Position numbers and translations under genes: made by a program. A DNA stretch of 64,000 bases from Phytohabitans rumicis (GTDB lineage Bacteria > Actinomycetota > Actinomycetes > Mycobacteriales > Micromonosporaceae), in contig NZ_BLPG01000001.1 in the NCBI RefSeq assembly GCF_011764445.1, positions 5,270,001 to 5,334,000 of the forward strand, given 5' to 3'. Below, in pieces: positions 28,717 through 38,063 of this stretch (positions are counted from its first letter, which is position 1; each line of letters opens with the position of its first letter). Under the pieces are notes generated by a model. The model worked only from the letters and a program-made list of their open reading frames with translations, did not search any database and was not told the origin of the DNA.

Positions 28717-29751
28717 ATGAGCGCCACGTTGATCTCGGTGGAGCTCGCCGTCGGGTGCAACGAGGCGAGCGACCTTCTCCCCGTACAGTCGCCGGAGGTG
28801 CTGGCCGCGCACGACGCGCGCCGCGCCTTCTGGACGGTCCTGGACGAGGGCGCGGTCGAGCAGTGCGTGGCCCTGCTGGTGGAGCGGACCGACGGCACCT
28901 GGACCGCGCACCACGCGGCGTTCGACGCCGGGGCGGAGACCGGGCGCACCGAGGACGGCGAGGCGCTGGCCCACATCGACGGCTGGGTCTACGTGCTGGG
29001 CTCGCACTTCGGCTCCAAGGGCGGGCCGCTGCGCCCCAAGCGCGGGTTCTTCGCCCGGTTCCGGGAGGCCGACGCCGGCCGCCCGGGGGCGGCGCCGCTG
29101 CAGATCGTGCGCAACCAGTTCCGGCTGCACCGTCTGGTCAACGACGCGCTGGCGGCCGCCGACATCGTGCCGCTGCCGCCGGGCGAGCGGGTGCAGGACC
29201 GGTTCATCGTCGAGACGATCAACCGGGGCACCGCCCGGGAGAAGAGCTGGGTCACCCGGCTCGCCCCCGGCGACCTGCCGCTGAACGTCGAGGCGGCCGC
29301 CTTCACCCCGGCCGGCACGCTGCTGCTGGGGCTGCGCTTCCCGGTGACCGAAAAGGGCGAGCCCATCCTGGTCGAGGTGGCCGGCGTGGCGGGGATGTTC
29401 GACGACGACGCTCAGACATGGCCGGAGGTGGTCGGGGCGTACGCCCTGAGCGGGGTGACGCCGCCCGGCACGCTGACCGGGTTCCGGGCGCTGACGGCGA
29501 ACGGCGACGGCACGTACGACGCCGTGATCGGGTCGATCGACGCGCTGGGCAAGGGCTCGGTGCTGCTCGACGACCACCCGGCCGGCGGCGACGTGGCCAG
29601 TCGCCACGTGCGCTTCGCCCTCCCGGACGCGGTCGGCGAGCTGGTGGCCGATCTGGCCCCGTTCCACAACGTGGAGGGCCTGGCCCGGCTGAACGGCCAG
29701 CGAATCTACGTCACCGACGAAGACCACCGGGTGGCCCTCTGGCTCGGCTGA
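28717..29751 (+). CDS. uncharacterised protein, possible DUF3616-like
   Basis: 344 residues, no signal peptide or TM helix. Repeating hydrophobic beta-strand patterns ('GTLLLGLRFPV', 'GDGTYDAVIGSIDALGKGSVLL') and the C-terminal 'NVEGLARLNGQRIYVTDEDH' suggest a beta-propeller-like fold, loosely resembling DUF3616 proteins. It follows manC by 3 bp and is probably in the same operon. Function not recognised. Confidence 0.7.
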   Translation: MSATLISVELAVGCNEASDLLPVQSPEVLAAHDARRAFWTVLDEGAVEQCVALLVERTDGTWTAHHAAFDAGAETGRTEDGEALAHIDGWVYVLGSHFGSKGGPLRPKRGFFARFREADAGRPGAAPLQIVRNQFRLHRLVNDALAAADIVPLPPGERVQDRFIVETINRGTAREKSWVTRLAPGDLPLNVEAAAFTPAGTLLLGLRFPVTEKGEPILVEVAGVAGMFDDDAQTWPEVVGAYALSGVTPPGTLTGFRALTANGDGTYDAVIGSIDALGKGSVLLDDHPAGGDVASRHVRFALPDAVGELVADLAPFHNVEGLARLNGQRIYVTDEDHRVALWLG

Positions 29752-29955
29752 GGGGCCGCACCCGGACCGCCATCTCCGCGGATCAAGGGCCGCGGACCCT
29801 CGTGATGGCTGTCCGGGCGCGGCACGTTCCTCCCCAGCCCAGATGACGAGCATGCCGGTAGGCAAGCCTTACCGTCGAGAACTTTCACGCTCCGCCGAAA
29901 CATGCAGGTCATTGCCGCCGGGTAGAGTGACGGGCTCCTGATTCGGGAGAGCGCC

Positions 29956-30941
29956 ATGCTGAGGATCGTCTTCTCCAGCGACGACATCGCCCGGACCCGG
30001 GTCGCTCCGGCCGCCGACCCGGTCTGGGAGACGGTGCTGAGCCTGCACCTGTTGCAGGGTCGGACCCGCGAACCGTCCCTGGCGGGCTGGCGCGGCGACG
30101 TCTCCGAAGGGCTGCGCCGGGACGTCACCGCGACCACCCAGTTGCGGCTGTTCTCAGCCACAAACCCCTCGAAGGGGTACTTTCCAGACTTCCTGACACC
30201 GTCCGAGAGCCTGCACGGGCTCCAAGCCGGCATGGACGCGATCCGGTCCACGCCGATCGAGCGGCTCAACCGGGACATCGCGGTGCTCGCCGAGGAGAAC
30301 GCGTTGCCCCGCCGGCCGCGGCGCTGGGCCGCGGCGAGGCGGAGGCGCTCAGCCAGCTCACCGAGTCGATGGAGCGCTATCACTCGATCGCGGTCGCGCC
30401 GTACTGGTCGCGGATCGAGGCGGCGGTGGATGCCGACCGGGCGCGCCGTGCCCGTACGCTGCTGGACGGCGGCGCCGAGGGACTGCTGAGCGGGCTGCGG
30501 CCCAAGATGCGCTGGAACGCGGGCGTGCTGGAGGTGCACGACTACCCGACCGAGCGGGACCTGCACCTCGACGGCCGGGGCCTGCTGCTGGTGCCCTCGT
30601 TCTTCTGCGCCCGTACGCCGGTCGCCCTGGTCGACCCCGCCCTGCCGCCGGTGCTGGTCTACCCGATCGACCGGCTCGATGGGCTGGCCCGCCGGGGCGG
30701 GGGCGGGCAGCAGGCACTCGAAGCCCTGCTCGGCCGCACCCGGGCGGCCGTGCTGGAGGTGGTCGGCGACGGCTGCTCCACCGGCGAAGTGGCCCGCCGC
30801 CTGCGCATCTCCCCGGCCGCGGCCAGCCAGCACGCCACCGTCCTGCGCAACGCCGGCCTGCTGGCCACGCACCGCGACCGCAACACCGCCCTGCACACAC
30901 TCACCCCGCTGGGCCGCGCCATGCTCTCCGCCCCGTTCTAG
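29956..30941 (+). CDS. DUF5937/ArsR-like winged-helix regulator (frameshifted in this sequence)
   Basis: The first half (LRIVFSSDDIARTRVAP, DPVWETVLSLHLLQ) is the N-terminal region of actinobacterial DUF5937 regulators. The second half in another frame contains an ArsR-like HTH (TRAAVLEVVGDGCSTGEVAR, ISPAAASQHATVLRNAGLL) and ends TPLGRAMLSAPF. One extra C in the run 30307-30310 joins them into 328 residues. Probably a DNA-binding repressor; no metal-binding Cys cluster of the ArsR type is visible. Target unknown. Confidence 0.8.
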
Positions 30942-31936
30942 CGCCGCCCGCCCGAGGGCAGGACGGGGAGCGCGCAGCCCTCCGCGGCCAGGGCGCACCG
31001 GAGGCGGTGCACGTCTTCGCCGAAGCGCACCAGGTCGGCGCCCCCCGGAGGCGCCGCGTGGACGCCCTCGCCATCGACGTACGTGAAGACCGTGCCGGGC
31101 GCCACGACGCCGGTCACTGTCGCGATGGCGCGCGCCACGGCAGCCGGGTCGACCTCGCCGACCACCGATGCCGCCGGCAGCGTGGCGGCCGCCCGCAGCC
31201 CCGCCGCGCGGGCCTCCGCCGTACCCAGGGAGAAGAGGTCGGACCCCGCGTCGCGGACGAGCGCCACCGCCCCCGCGCCGTCGTCCTCCTGGGCCTGCGC
31301 GAGATAGCCGCGCACCACCGCGACGGGCACCTGGTCGCACTTGCCCTTGACGAGCTCGCCGGCGGCGGCCAGCTCGTCGACCACGGCCATCTGGGTGATG
31401 TGCAGCTCGTTGCCGTACGGGTCGGTCTCGCCGCGGTGGTCCCGGATCGGCGCGATCCCGGCGGCGCCGAGCGCGACGTCGGTCAGCCCGTTGCGCCAGG
31501 GCCGGCCCATCGTGTCGGAGACCACGACGGCCACGTCGACGCCGTGCCGTTCGCGCAGCGCGGCCCGCAGCGACCGGGCGGAGGCGTCCGGATCCTTCGG
31601 CAGCAGCACGAGGCGCGAGCGATCCACATTGGATGCGTCGATGCCGGCGGACGCCATCACGAACCCGTGGTGGGTCTGCACGATCCGGGTCTGCCCCCGA
31701 GTGGCCACCGGCCGGGCGGTCTCGGCGGCCAGCACCTCGTCCCGGGCGGCCGCCCGCTCCGGCCCGTCGACCGGCACGTCGACCAGCCGACCCTCCGCTT
31801 TGGACACCACCTTGCTGGTCACCACCAGCACGTCGCCGTCGCGCAGCCACGGCGCGGCCCCGGCGATCAGGGCGGCCAGGTCGTCACCCGGCGACACGTC
31901 ACCGATCCCGTCGATGGGCAGGATCTCAAGCTTCAT
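30938..31936 (-). CDS. fbiB: coenzyme F420:L-glutamate ligase, without nitroreductase domain
   Basis: 332 residues. CofE-type ligase that adds L-glutamates to F420-0: 'GDVLVVTSKVVSKAEGR', 'DPDASARSLRAALRE', 'VVVSDTMGRPWRNGLTDVAL', 'DPYGNELHITQMAVVDELAA' and 'GKCDQVPVAVVRG'. Mycobacterial FbiB is about 448 residues with a C-terminal FMN-binding nitroreductase domain; here only about 80 residues follow the ligase domain and no nitroreductase motif is visible. ATG at 31936 overlaps the fbiA stop by 4 nt. The 3' end overlaps the convergent DUF5937 gene by 4 bp. Confidence 0.9.
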   Translation of the reverse strand: MKLEILPIDGIGDVSPGDDLAALIAGAAPWLRDGDVLVVTSKVVSKAEGRLVDVPVDGPERAAARDEVLAAETARPVATRGQTRIVQTHHGFVMASAGIDASNVDRSRLVLLPKDPDASARSLRAALRERHGVDVAVVVSDTMGRPWRNGLTDVALGAAGIAPIRDHRGETDPYGNELHITQMAVVDELAAAGELVKGKCDQVPVAVVRGYLAQAQEDDGAGAVALVRDAGSDLFSLGTAEARAAGLRAAATLPAASVVGEVDPAAVARAIATVTGVVAPGTVFTYVDGEGVHAAPPGGADLVRFGEDVHRLRCALAAEGCALPVLPSGGRR

Positions 31937-32880
31937 GCGAGCTCCAGTGCGGCGCGCACCATCGCGGCGGTCGCCTCCTCGTCGGTCATCCACAGTGGAA
32001 CGGCGCGCACCGTCACGCCCGGCACGGTCGCGTCCGCGTCGGTCGAGTCGACGAGCCAGCCGTCCAGCACGCCGCCGCCGGCGCGGGCGCCGTACAGGCC
32101 GCCGACCCCGGCAGCCGTGCAGGGGACGTCCACGACGGCGAGGCACCGGTCGGCCATGCCGCGTACGGGGGCGCCGCCGATGATGGGCGAGACGCCGACC
32201 ACCGGGGCGGGCCCGCCGGCGACCGCCTCGCGCAGGTCCGGCACCGCCAGGATCGGCGCGATGCTCACCACCGGGTTGCTGGGCGCGAGCAGCACCACGT
32301 CGGCGGCGGCCAGCGCGTCGAGCACGCCCGCCGCCGGCTTGGCCGACTCCGCCCCGACGAAGACGAACCGGTGGGTGGGCACGTCGCCGCGGTGCCGTAC
32401 CCACCACTCCTGGAAGTGGATGGCCCGCTGCTCGCCGTCCAGGTCGACCACGGCGTGCGTCTCCAGGCGGTCGTCGCTGGCCGGCAGCAGGCGTACGCCG
32501 GGCTGCCAGCGCGTGCACAGCGCCTCGGTGACCGCCGAGAGGGGGTAACCGGCGGTGAGCATCGTGCTGCGCACCAGATGGGTGGCGACGTCCTTGTCGC
32601 CGAGGCCGAACCAGGTCGGCTCGGCGCCGTACGCGGTCAGCTCCTGTTTGACGGCCCAGGTCTCGCCTTCGCGGCCCCAGCCCCGCTCGGGGTCGGCGCC
32701 GCCACCCAGGGTGTACATGACGCTGTCCAGGTCAGGGCATACGCGCAGGCCATGCATCGAGACGTCGTCCCCGACGTTCACGATCGCGGTCACCTCGGCG
32801 CCGGTCTGCTGGGCGTACGCGCGCACGCCGACCAGGAAGCGGGCGCCGCCGATGCCGCCGGCCAAAACCACGATCCGCAT
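31933..32880 (-). CDS. fbiA: 2-phospho-L-lactate transferase (CofD/FbiA)
   Basis: 315 residues. It transfers the (enol)phospholactyl moiety to Fo in F420 biosynthesis. N-terminal nucleotide-binding loop MRIVVLAGGIGGARFL, then 'IVNVGDDVSMHGLRVCPDLD', 'LGDKDVATH', 'FQEWWVRHR', 'LLAPSNPVVSI' and 'VVGVSPIIGGAPVRGMADR'. ATG at 32880 was chosen because the family begins MRI(V/T)VLAGG. Coupled to fbiB by an ATGA overlap. Confidence 0.94.
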   Translation of the reverse strand: MRIVVLAGGIGGARFLVGVRAYAQQTGAEVTAIVNVGDDVSMHGLRVCPDLDSVMYTLGGGADPERGWGREGETWAVKQELTAYGAEPTWFGLGDKDVATHLVRSTMLTAGYPLSAVTEALCTRWQPGVRLLPASDDRLETHAVVDLDGEQRAIHFQEWWVRHRGDVPTHRFVFVGAESAKPAAGVLDALAAADVVLLAPSNPVVSIAPILAVPDLREAVAGGPAPVVGVSPIIGGAPVRGMADRCLAVVDVPCTAAGVGGLYGARAGGGVLDGWLVDSTDADATVPGVTVRAVPLWMTDEEATAAMVRAALELA

Positions 32881-32982
32881 GGGCCCATCCTTGCTCACGG
32901 GACGTGAGTTCAGCGGCGCTACCCCGGTCAACTAGGCTCACGGGCGCAGACCGCTTTGTCCGCAACCCGACCAGGGGGAGCC

Positions 32983-33828
32983 GTGACTACCCAACCCGAG
33001 GCCACGCCAACCGACGGGCAGGCCAGCCAGCACACCAAGCCGCTGCGGGAACTCGCCGCCCTGGTGCTTCTCGGCGCCACCGCGGTGGTGCTGTTCGTGG
33101 CCGTCCTCAACCTCATTCCCACGGGAGAATTCGAGGGCTTCACCGACAGGGCACGTGACAGCTTCGACAACTTCGTCAACCTGGGCACGATCGGCCTGCC
33201 GTTCCTGGCCGTGCTCCTGGCCAACCACGTGCAGCCGGTGCTCAGCCGGGCCAAGTTGATCACGATGGTGGCCCTGATCGAGTACGCGGTCATGGCCTTC
33301 TTCGGCGTGATCTTCGGGCTCTTCATCGGCGTGGTGAAGATCGCTGACGACAGCGTCTTCAACGCGCTGAAGGCGTTCCTGGGCCGGACGGCGACGCTGG
33401 CGGTGCTCGCCGTCGCCGCGTACGCCCTGGTCCGGGTGGGTCGCGCCCTCTACTGGGTGCCCAAGCCGAAGCCTCAGCCCGGCATGTACGGCGCACCGCA
33501 GTACGGCCAGCAGCCCGGTTACCCGCAGGGCTACCCGCAGCAGCAGCCCGGGTATCCGCAGCAGCAGCCCGGATACCCGCCCGCCGGGTACGGCCAGCCC
33601 ACGGCGGCCTACCCGCAGGCGTACGGGCAGGGCCAGCCGGCCTCCCCGTACGGCGCCCCGCCGCAGCCACCCCAGGCCACGCAGGCGGTCCCGCCGCCCG
33701 CGGAGCCGCCGGCCGAGCCGGGACAGCAGACCCAGCTGATCAACCCGGCCAGCCAGTTCCCGTCGGCCGGCTTCCCGCCGCCCCCTCCGGGCCTCGGCGA
33801 CGACCCCACCCGCCCCGTACAGCGCTAA
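32983..33828 (+). CDS. membrane protein with Tyr/Gln/Pro-rich repetitive tail
   Basis: 281 residues. Four hydrophobic segments lie between residues 20 and 150, then a low-complexity tail of about 125 residues built from GYPQQQP, YGQP and SPYG repeats. Similar tails occur on many actinobacterial membrane proteins and are likely disordered and cytoplasmic. The GTG start at 32983 follows a GGGGGA RBS; an in-frame start 27 bp upstream lacks one. It sits between fbiA and fbiC, but no F420 role is evident. Confidence 0.8.
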   Translation: MTTQPEATPTDGQASQHTKPLRELAALVLLGATAVVLFVAVLNLIPTGEFEGFTDRARDSFDNFVNLGTIGLPFLAVLLANHVQPVLSRAKLITMVALIEYAVMAFFGVIFGLFIGVVKIADDSVFNALKAFLGRTATLAVLAVAAYALVRVGRALYWVPKPKPQPGMYGAPQYGQQPGYPQGYPQQQPGYPQQQPGYPPAGYGQPTAAYPQAYGQGQPASPYGAPPQPPQATQAVPPPAEPPAEPGQQTQLINPASQFPSAGFPPPPPGLGDDPTRPVQR

Positions 33829-33836
33829 TTACCAAT

Positions 33837-33862
33837 GTGGGGAGGGCGACTGCCCTCCCCAC
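33837..33862 (+). terminator. hairpin between the repeat-tail protein and fbiC
   Basis: 11-bp GC-rich stem (GTGGGGAGGGC against GCCCTCCCCAC) with a 4-nt loop, starting 8 bp after the stop codon. It suggests fbiC is transcribed from its own promoter. Confidence 0.75.
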
Positions 33863-33898
33863 TCACATCTGCGCGGCGACCGGCCTAGGCTTCATCGG

Positions 33899-36394
33899 GT
33901 GGCTGATCACACACCCAGCGAGGCGAGCGTACGGCGGGCGTTGCACCGGGCCGCCGAGGGCCGCGCGATCGACGTCGAGGAGGCGGCCGCTCTGCTGGCC
34001 GCCCGTGGCGAGGCGCTCGACGAGTTGCTGGGCGTCGCGGCGGGGATCCGCGACGCGGGCCTGCGCGAGGCCGGGCGGCCGGGCGTCGTCACGTACTCGA
34101 AGAACGTCTTCATCCCGCTCACCCGCCTCTGCCGGGACCGGTGTCACTACTGCACGTTCGCGACCGTGCCGCACCGGCTGCCGGCGGCGTTCCTGGAGCG
34201 CGACGAGGTGCTCCAGATCGCCCGCGACGGCGCCGCCCAGGGCTGCAAGGAGGCGCTCTTCACGCTCGGCGACCGGCCGGAGGAGCGCTGGCCGGTCGCC
34301 CGCCAGTGGCTGGAGGAGCGCGGCTACGGGTCCACACTGGACTACGTACGCGCCTCGGCGATCGCGGTGCTGGAGGAGACCGGCCTGCTGCCGCACCTGA
34401 ACCCGGGCGTGCTGTCCTGGGCGGACCTGCTGCGGCTCAAGCCGGTCGCGGCGAGCATGGGCATGATGCTGGAGACCACGGCGACCCGGCTGTGGAGCGA
34501 GCCCGGCGGCCCGCACTTCGGCTCGCCCGACAAGGAGCCCGCGGTGCGCCTCCGGGTCCTCGAGGACGCCGGCCGGGTCGGCGTGCCGTTCACCACCGGC
34601 ATCCTCATCGGCATCGGCGAGACCCGCGCGGAGCGCGCCGACTCGCTCTTCGCGATCCGCCGCGTGGCCCGCGAGTACGGCCACATCCAGGAAATCATCG
34701 TGCAAAACTTCCGCGCCAAGCCGGACACGGCCATGCGCGGCATGCCCGACGCCGAGCTGCACGACCTGGCCGCCACGGTCGCCGTCGCACGCGTCCTGCT
34801 CGGCCCGCGCGCCCGCATCCAGGCGCCGCCCAACCTCATCGCCGGCGAGTACGACCTGCTGCTGCGCGCCGGCATCGACGACTGGGGCGGCGTTTCGCCG
34901 GTGACGCCGGACCACGTCAGCCCCGAGCGGCCCTGGCCACAGATCGACGAGCTGGCACGCCACTCGGCCGCCGCCGGATTCACCATGCGCGAGCGCCTGG
35001 CCATCTATCCCGAGTACGTCGTGCGCGGCGACCCCTGGCTCGACCCGCGAGTGACTCCGCACGTGTCCGCCCTGGCCCTGGGCGACGGGCTGGCCGACCC
35101 CGAGGCGGTGCTCGCCGGCCGCCCATGGCAGGAGCCGGACGACTCGGTACCCACCGGGCGGGTCAACCTCCACGAGGAGATCGACACGACCGGCCGTACG
35201 TCCGACCGCCGCGGCGACTTCGCGGACGTGTACGGCGACTGGGCCGCGGTGGCCGACCACGTGCGCACTCCGGACGCCGGCCCCCGGCTGGAGTCCGACC
35301 TGCTCGACGGGCTCAAGCTGGCCGCCACCGACCCGGCCGCCCTCCTGGAGCCGCGCCACGAGGAGGCCGCCCTCGCCCTCTTCAACGCCGACGGGGCGGC
35401 CCTGGACGAGCTCTGCCGGATCGCGGACGACCTGCGCCGGGACGCGGTCGGCGACGACGTCACGTACGTGGTGAACCGGAACATCAACTTCTCCAACGTC
35501 TGCTACGTCGGTTGCCGGTTCTGCGCGTTCGCCCAGCGCGAGCGGGACGCCGACGCGTTCCGGCTCTCGGTGGAGCAGGTGGCGGACCGGGCCGAGGAGG
35601 CGTGGCAGGCGGGCGCCACCGAGGTCTGCATGCAGGGTGGCATCGACCCCAAGCTGCCGATCACCGCGTACGCCGACCTGGTCCGGGCGGTCAAGGCGCG
35701 GGTGCCCGGGATGCACGTGCACGCGTTCTCCCCGATGGAGATCGTCTCGGCCGCAGCCAAGGCCGGCCTGCCGATCCGCGACTGGCTGACGATGCTGCGC
35801 GAGGCCGGCCTGGACACGATCCCCGGCACCGCCGCCGAGATCCTCGACGACGACGTGCGCTGGGTGCTGACCAAGGGCAAGCTCCCGGCCGCCACCTGGG
35901 TCGAGGTCGTGACGACCGCGCACGAGCTGGGCATCCGTTCCAGCTCCACGATGATGTACGGCCACGTCGACCACCCGCGTCAGTGGCTCGGGCACTTCCG
36001 GGTACTGGGCGGCGTGCAGGACCGTACCGGCGGGTTCACCGAGTTCGTGGCGCTGCCGTTCGTGCACACCAACGCGCCCATCTACCTGGCCGGCCTCGCC
36101 CGTCCCGGCCCCACCTGGCGGGAAAACCGAGCCGTGCACGCGATGGCCCGGGTGTTGCTGCACGGCCGCATCGCCAACATCCAGTGCTCCTGGGTGAAGC
36201 TCGGCGACGAGGGCACGGTGGCGATGCTGCGGGGCGGGTGCAACGATCTCGGCGGCACGCTGATGGAGGAGACCATCTCGCGGATGGCCGGCTCGGAGAA
36301 CGGCTCGGCGCGTACCGTCGAGCAGTTGCGGTCGATCGCCACCGCGGCCGGCCGACCCGCACGCGAGCGCACCACGGCGTACGTCTTGCGCTGA
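33899..36394 (+). CDS. fbiC: 7,8-didemethyl-8-hydroxy-5-deazariboflavin (Fo) synthase
   Basis: 831 residues, the fused CofG-CofH bifunctional form of actinobacteria. It builds the F420 chromophore Fo from tyrosine and 5-amino-6-ribitylaminouracil by two radical-SAM reactions. Each half has its own [4Fe-4S] motif: C78-x3-C82-x2-C85 (CRDRCHYC) in the CofG half, and CYVGCRFC at about residues 535-542 in the CofH half. Other motifs are '[13 protein letters not shown]', 'ETTATRLW' and 'QGGIDPKLP'. GTG at 33899. Together with fbiA/fbiB the window holds most F420 genes; fbiD is not seen. Confidence 0.96.
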   Translation: MADHTPSEASVRRALHRAAEGRAIDVEEAAALLAARGEALDELLGVAAGIRDAGLREAGRPGVVTYSKNVFIPLTRLCRDRCHYCTFATVPHRLPAAFLERDEVLQIARDGAAQGCKEALFTLGDRPEERWPVARQWLEERGYGSTLDYVRASAIAVLEETGLLPHLNPGVLSWADLLRLKPVAASMGMMLETTATRLWSEPGGPHFGSPDKEPAVRLRVLEDAGRVGVPFTTGILIGIGETRAERADSLFAIRRVAREYGHIQEIIVQNFRAKPDTAMRGMPDAELHDLAATVAVARVLLGPRARIQAPPNLIAGEYDLLLRAGIDDWGGVSPVTPDHVSPERPWPQIDELARHSAAAGFTMRERLAIYPEYVVRGDPWLDPRVTPHVSALALGDGLADPEAVLAGRPWQEPDDSVPTGRVNLHEEIDTTGRTSDRRGDFADVYGDWAAVADHVRTPDAGPRLESDLLDGLKLAATDPAALLEPRHEEAALALFNADGAALDELCRIADDLRRDAVGDDVTYVVNRNINFSNVCYVGCRFCAFAQRERDADAFRLSVEQVADRAEEAWQAGATEVCMQGGIDPKLPITAYADLVRAVKARVPGMHVHAFSPMEIVSAAAKAGLPIRDWLTMLREAGLDTIPGTAAEILDDDVRWVLTKGKLPAATWVEVVTTAHELGIRSSSTMMYGHVDHPRQWLGHFRVLGGVQDRTGGFTEFVALPFVHTNAPIYLAGLARPGPTWRENRAVHAMARVLLHGRIANIQCSWVKLGDEGTVAMLRGGCNDLGGTLMEETISRMAGSENGSARTVEQLRSIATAAGRPARERTTAYVLR

Positions 36395-36528
36395 CGCCTT
36401 ATGGTGAATCCCCGTTACCCCGAGAGGGCCTGAATCGGTAGGCGCGATGACGGTGCCTCAACGGTGCGCGACACTCCGCGAGTCGGACGCGGCGCGCCGA
36501 GAAAGCGGGCCCTTTTATCAGGTTCGGC

Positions 36529-36558
36529 TTGACGACGCACGCATTACACGCGTGTAAT
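36529..36558 (+). promoter_or_regulatory. candidate whiB promoter with overlapping palindromic operator
   Basis: TTGACG (36529-36534) and TGTAAT (36553-36558) are spaced 18 bp and resemble -35/-10 hexamers. A perfect 16-bp palindrome, ATTACACGCGTGTAAT (36543-36558), overlaps the -10, suggesting repression by a dimeric regulator. The fbiC-whiB interval (36395-36696) holds no other gene, so the leader to the whiB ATG is about 130 nt. Prediction only. Confidence 0.4.
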
Positions 36559-36696
36559 TTCACTGGGGTTGTTCGAATAGGATCTTTGGTTGTTGCCTAG
36601 GATCAGTTGAAACCAGACCGTTCGGACAAAAGACACGCCTTCCGCGTGGGGGGTTGCGCCGGCGACGCGGCCGGTGCGCAAGAAGGAGGCAGGCTG

Positions 36697-36954
36697 ATGG
36701 ACGGCCCACTGGAAGTGGCCGACCTGATCGGAGACGCGCCGGAGTGGCAGGAGCGGGCCTTGTGCTCGCAGACCGACCCGGAGGCGTTCTTTCCAGAGAA
36801 GGGCGGATCGACCCGCGAGGCGAAGCGCATCTGCTCGCGTTGCGAGGTCAAGGCCGAGTGTCTGGAGTACGCGCTGGGCCACGACGAGCGGTTCGGCATC
36901 TGGGGCGGCCTCTCCGAGCGAGAACGTCGCAAGCTCAAGCGCCGCGTGGCCTGA
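36697..36954 (+). CDS. whiB2: WhiB-family Fe-S regulator (WhiB2/WhmD type)
   Basis: 85 residues. Four Cys ligands of the [4Fe-4S] cluster are C23, C46, C49 and C55 (C-x22-C-x2-C-x5-C). The 'FGIWGGLSERERRKLKRR' turn plus basic tail is the sigma-factor and DNA contact region. ATG at 36697 has a strong AAGGAGG RBS; an upstream in-frame start at 36607 lacks one and adds unrelated residues. Mycobacterial whiB2, involved in septation, sits beside fbiA/B, a small metallopeptidase-like gene and a DUF3499 gene, the same context as here. Confidence 0.93.
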   Translation: MDGPLEVADLIGDAPEWQERALCSQTDPEAFFPEKGGSTREAKRICSRCEVKAECLEYALGHDERFGIWGGLSERERRKLKRRVA

Positions 36955-36987
36955 GCCTGGTTACCCGGTCGCTGGGGGGTGACCGGG

Positions 36988-37431
36988 TCAGGCCAGCTCG
37001 TCGGGGTCCACGCCGAGCAAGTTGGCCACCTGTTCAATGATCACGTCGTGCACGAGGTCGGCGAGATCTTCCCGGTCCATCGCCCGAAACTCGAGCGGCC
37101 GGCGGTAGAGCACGATCCGCGGTGGGACCTCCTGCCGCCCGGGCCGGCCGGGCAGCAGTCGGGCCAGCGGCACCTCGCCGTCCTCGAGCACGTCGGAGTC
37201 GTAGACGTTGAGGTCGGGCGGCACGTCCTCGACGGCGAACTCGACGCCGGCCAGCTCCTTGGCGAAGCGCCGCTCCAGCGCCTCCACGGTGTCCAGCACC
37301 AGGTCATCGAAGATTTCGGCCTTGGTACGCGCGAGCGGCACGGTGGCTGGCACCAGCCGCCCGCGTAGTCCGCGCCCGTGCCGGTCACGCTTCGACCGGT
37401 GGCCCGGGCGTCGAGGTTCAGGACTGCTCAC
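36988..37431 (-). CDS. small metallopeptidase-like protein with degenerate HExxH
   Basis: 147 residues from a GTG at 37431 (start uncertain; the frame continues to 37545). The C-terminal part (LNVYDSDVLEDGEVPLARLL, PPRIVLYRRPLEFRA, DLADLVHDVIIEQVANLLG) matches the COG3824-like zincin family. The expected HExxH helix reads VHDVIIEQVANLLG, so the zinc-binding histidines are largely lost and peptidase activity is doubtful. Equivalent to the gene beside whiB2 in mycobacteria. Confidence 0.75.
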   Translation of the reverse strand: MSSPEPRRPGHRSKRDRHGRGLRGRLVPATVPLARTKAEIFDDLVLDTVEALERRFAKELAGVEFAVEDVPPDLNVYDSDVLEDGEVPLARLLPGRPGRQEVPPRIVLYRRPLEFRAMDREDLADLVHDVIIEQVANLLGVDPDELA

Positions 37432-37532
37432 GTCAAGAGGGTAGTCGCCCGGACCGACGACCAACTCACGCGGCCGGCGTGTCGCAGCGGCATCCGGAGT
37501 TCCGGAGCGGGTAGGAGAGATAACGTGCCGCC

Positions 37533-38027
37533 GTGAGGTCACCACGGCGTTGCTCCCGAAACGGCTGCCCGCGTCAGGCCGTCGCCACGCTGACCTATGT
37601 CTACAACGACTCCACGGCGGTTGTGGGCCCCTTGGCGGCGTTCGCCGAGCCCCACACGTACGACCTGTGCGAGCCGCATGCCCGCAGCCTCACCGCCCCC
37701 CGAGGCTGGGAGTTGGTCCGCCACGACGGCGAGTTCGCACCCCCACCCCCCACCACCGACGACCTGGTCGCCCTGGCCGAGGCCGTCCGCGAAGCCGCCC
37801 GCCCGAGCCCCCCGCCGCTGGAGGAAGACCGCGGCCCCCAGCAAGGCCGCCGCGGCCACCTCCGCGTAATCCCCCCACCTACTAGCGCCCCCCGCGCGGC
37901 GGCCCCCTCCGCGCGCCCCGCGCGCTTTGTGCGCCCCGCGCGCCTTGCGCGTCGATCAAGGGCATACGGCCGTGCTTTGATCTCCAATCCACGACCATTC
38001 GCCCTTGATCGACGCAGAATTCCTTGA
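37533..38027 (+). CDS. DUF3499 protein with repeat-derived C-terminal tail
   Basis: 164 residues. The N-terminal core (RRCSRNGCPRQAVATLTYVY, 'YDLCEPHARSLTAPRGWELVR') carries the conserved Cys pairs of DUF3499, compatible with a small zinc-binding domain. Family members normally stop near 'HLRVIPPP'. Here the frame continues through an Ala/Arg/Pro-rich linker into GATCAAGG repeat copy E, which provides the last 25 residues (from RRSRAYGRALIS) and the TGA. The GGDEF-EAL protein at the window start ends almost identically. Function of DUF3499 unknown. Confidence 0.85.
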   Translation: MRSPRRCSRNGCPRQAVATLTYVYNDSTAVVGPLAAFAEPHTYDLCEPHARSLTAPRGWELVRHDGEFAPPPPTTDDLVALAEAVREAARPSPPPLEEDRGPQQGRRGHLRVIPPPTSAPRAAAPSARPARFVRPARLARRSRAYGRALISNPRPFALDRRRIP

Positions 38028-38030
38028 TCG
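37951..38030. repeat. GATCAAGG palindromic repeat, copy E (left outer arm missing)
   Basis: Keeps the inner palindrome (GTCGATCAAGGGC against GCCCTTGATCGAC) and the right outer arm, but lacks the left outer GATCAAGGACTT. It overlaps the 3' end of the DUF3499 gene; the TGA stop at 38025-38027 lies in the right outer arm, the same place as in copy A. Confidence 0.9.
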
Positions 38031-38063
38031 CGCCCGCGCGGGAGCGTCGACGGGCTGGAACGG

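Noticed and set aside
29780-29872. Partial GATCAAGGGC arm and GGTAGGCAAGCCTTACC palindrome upstream of the DUF5937 gene
   Set aside because: Too short to assign to the repeat family, and it matches the iron-box consensus poorly.
33899-36441. Long alternative frames on both strands across fbiC
   Set aside because: Arg/Pro-rich shadows of the high-GC fbiC frame; fbiC has complete radical-SAM motifs in both halves.
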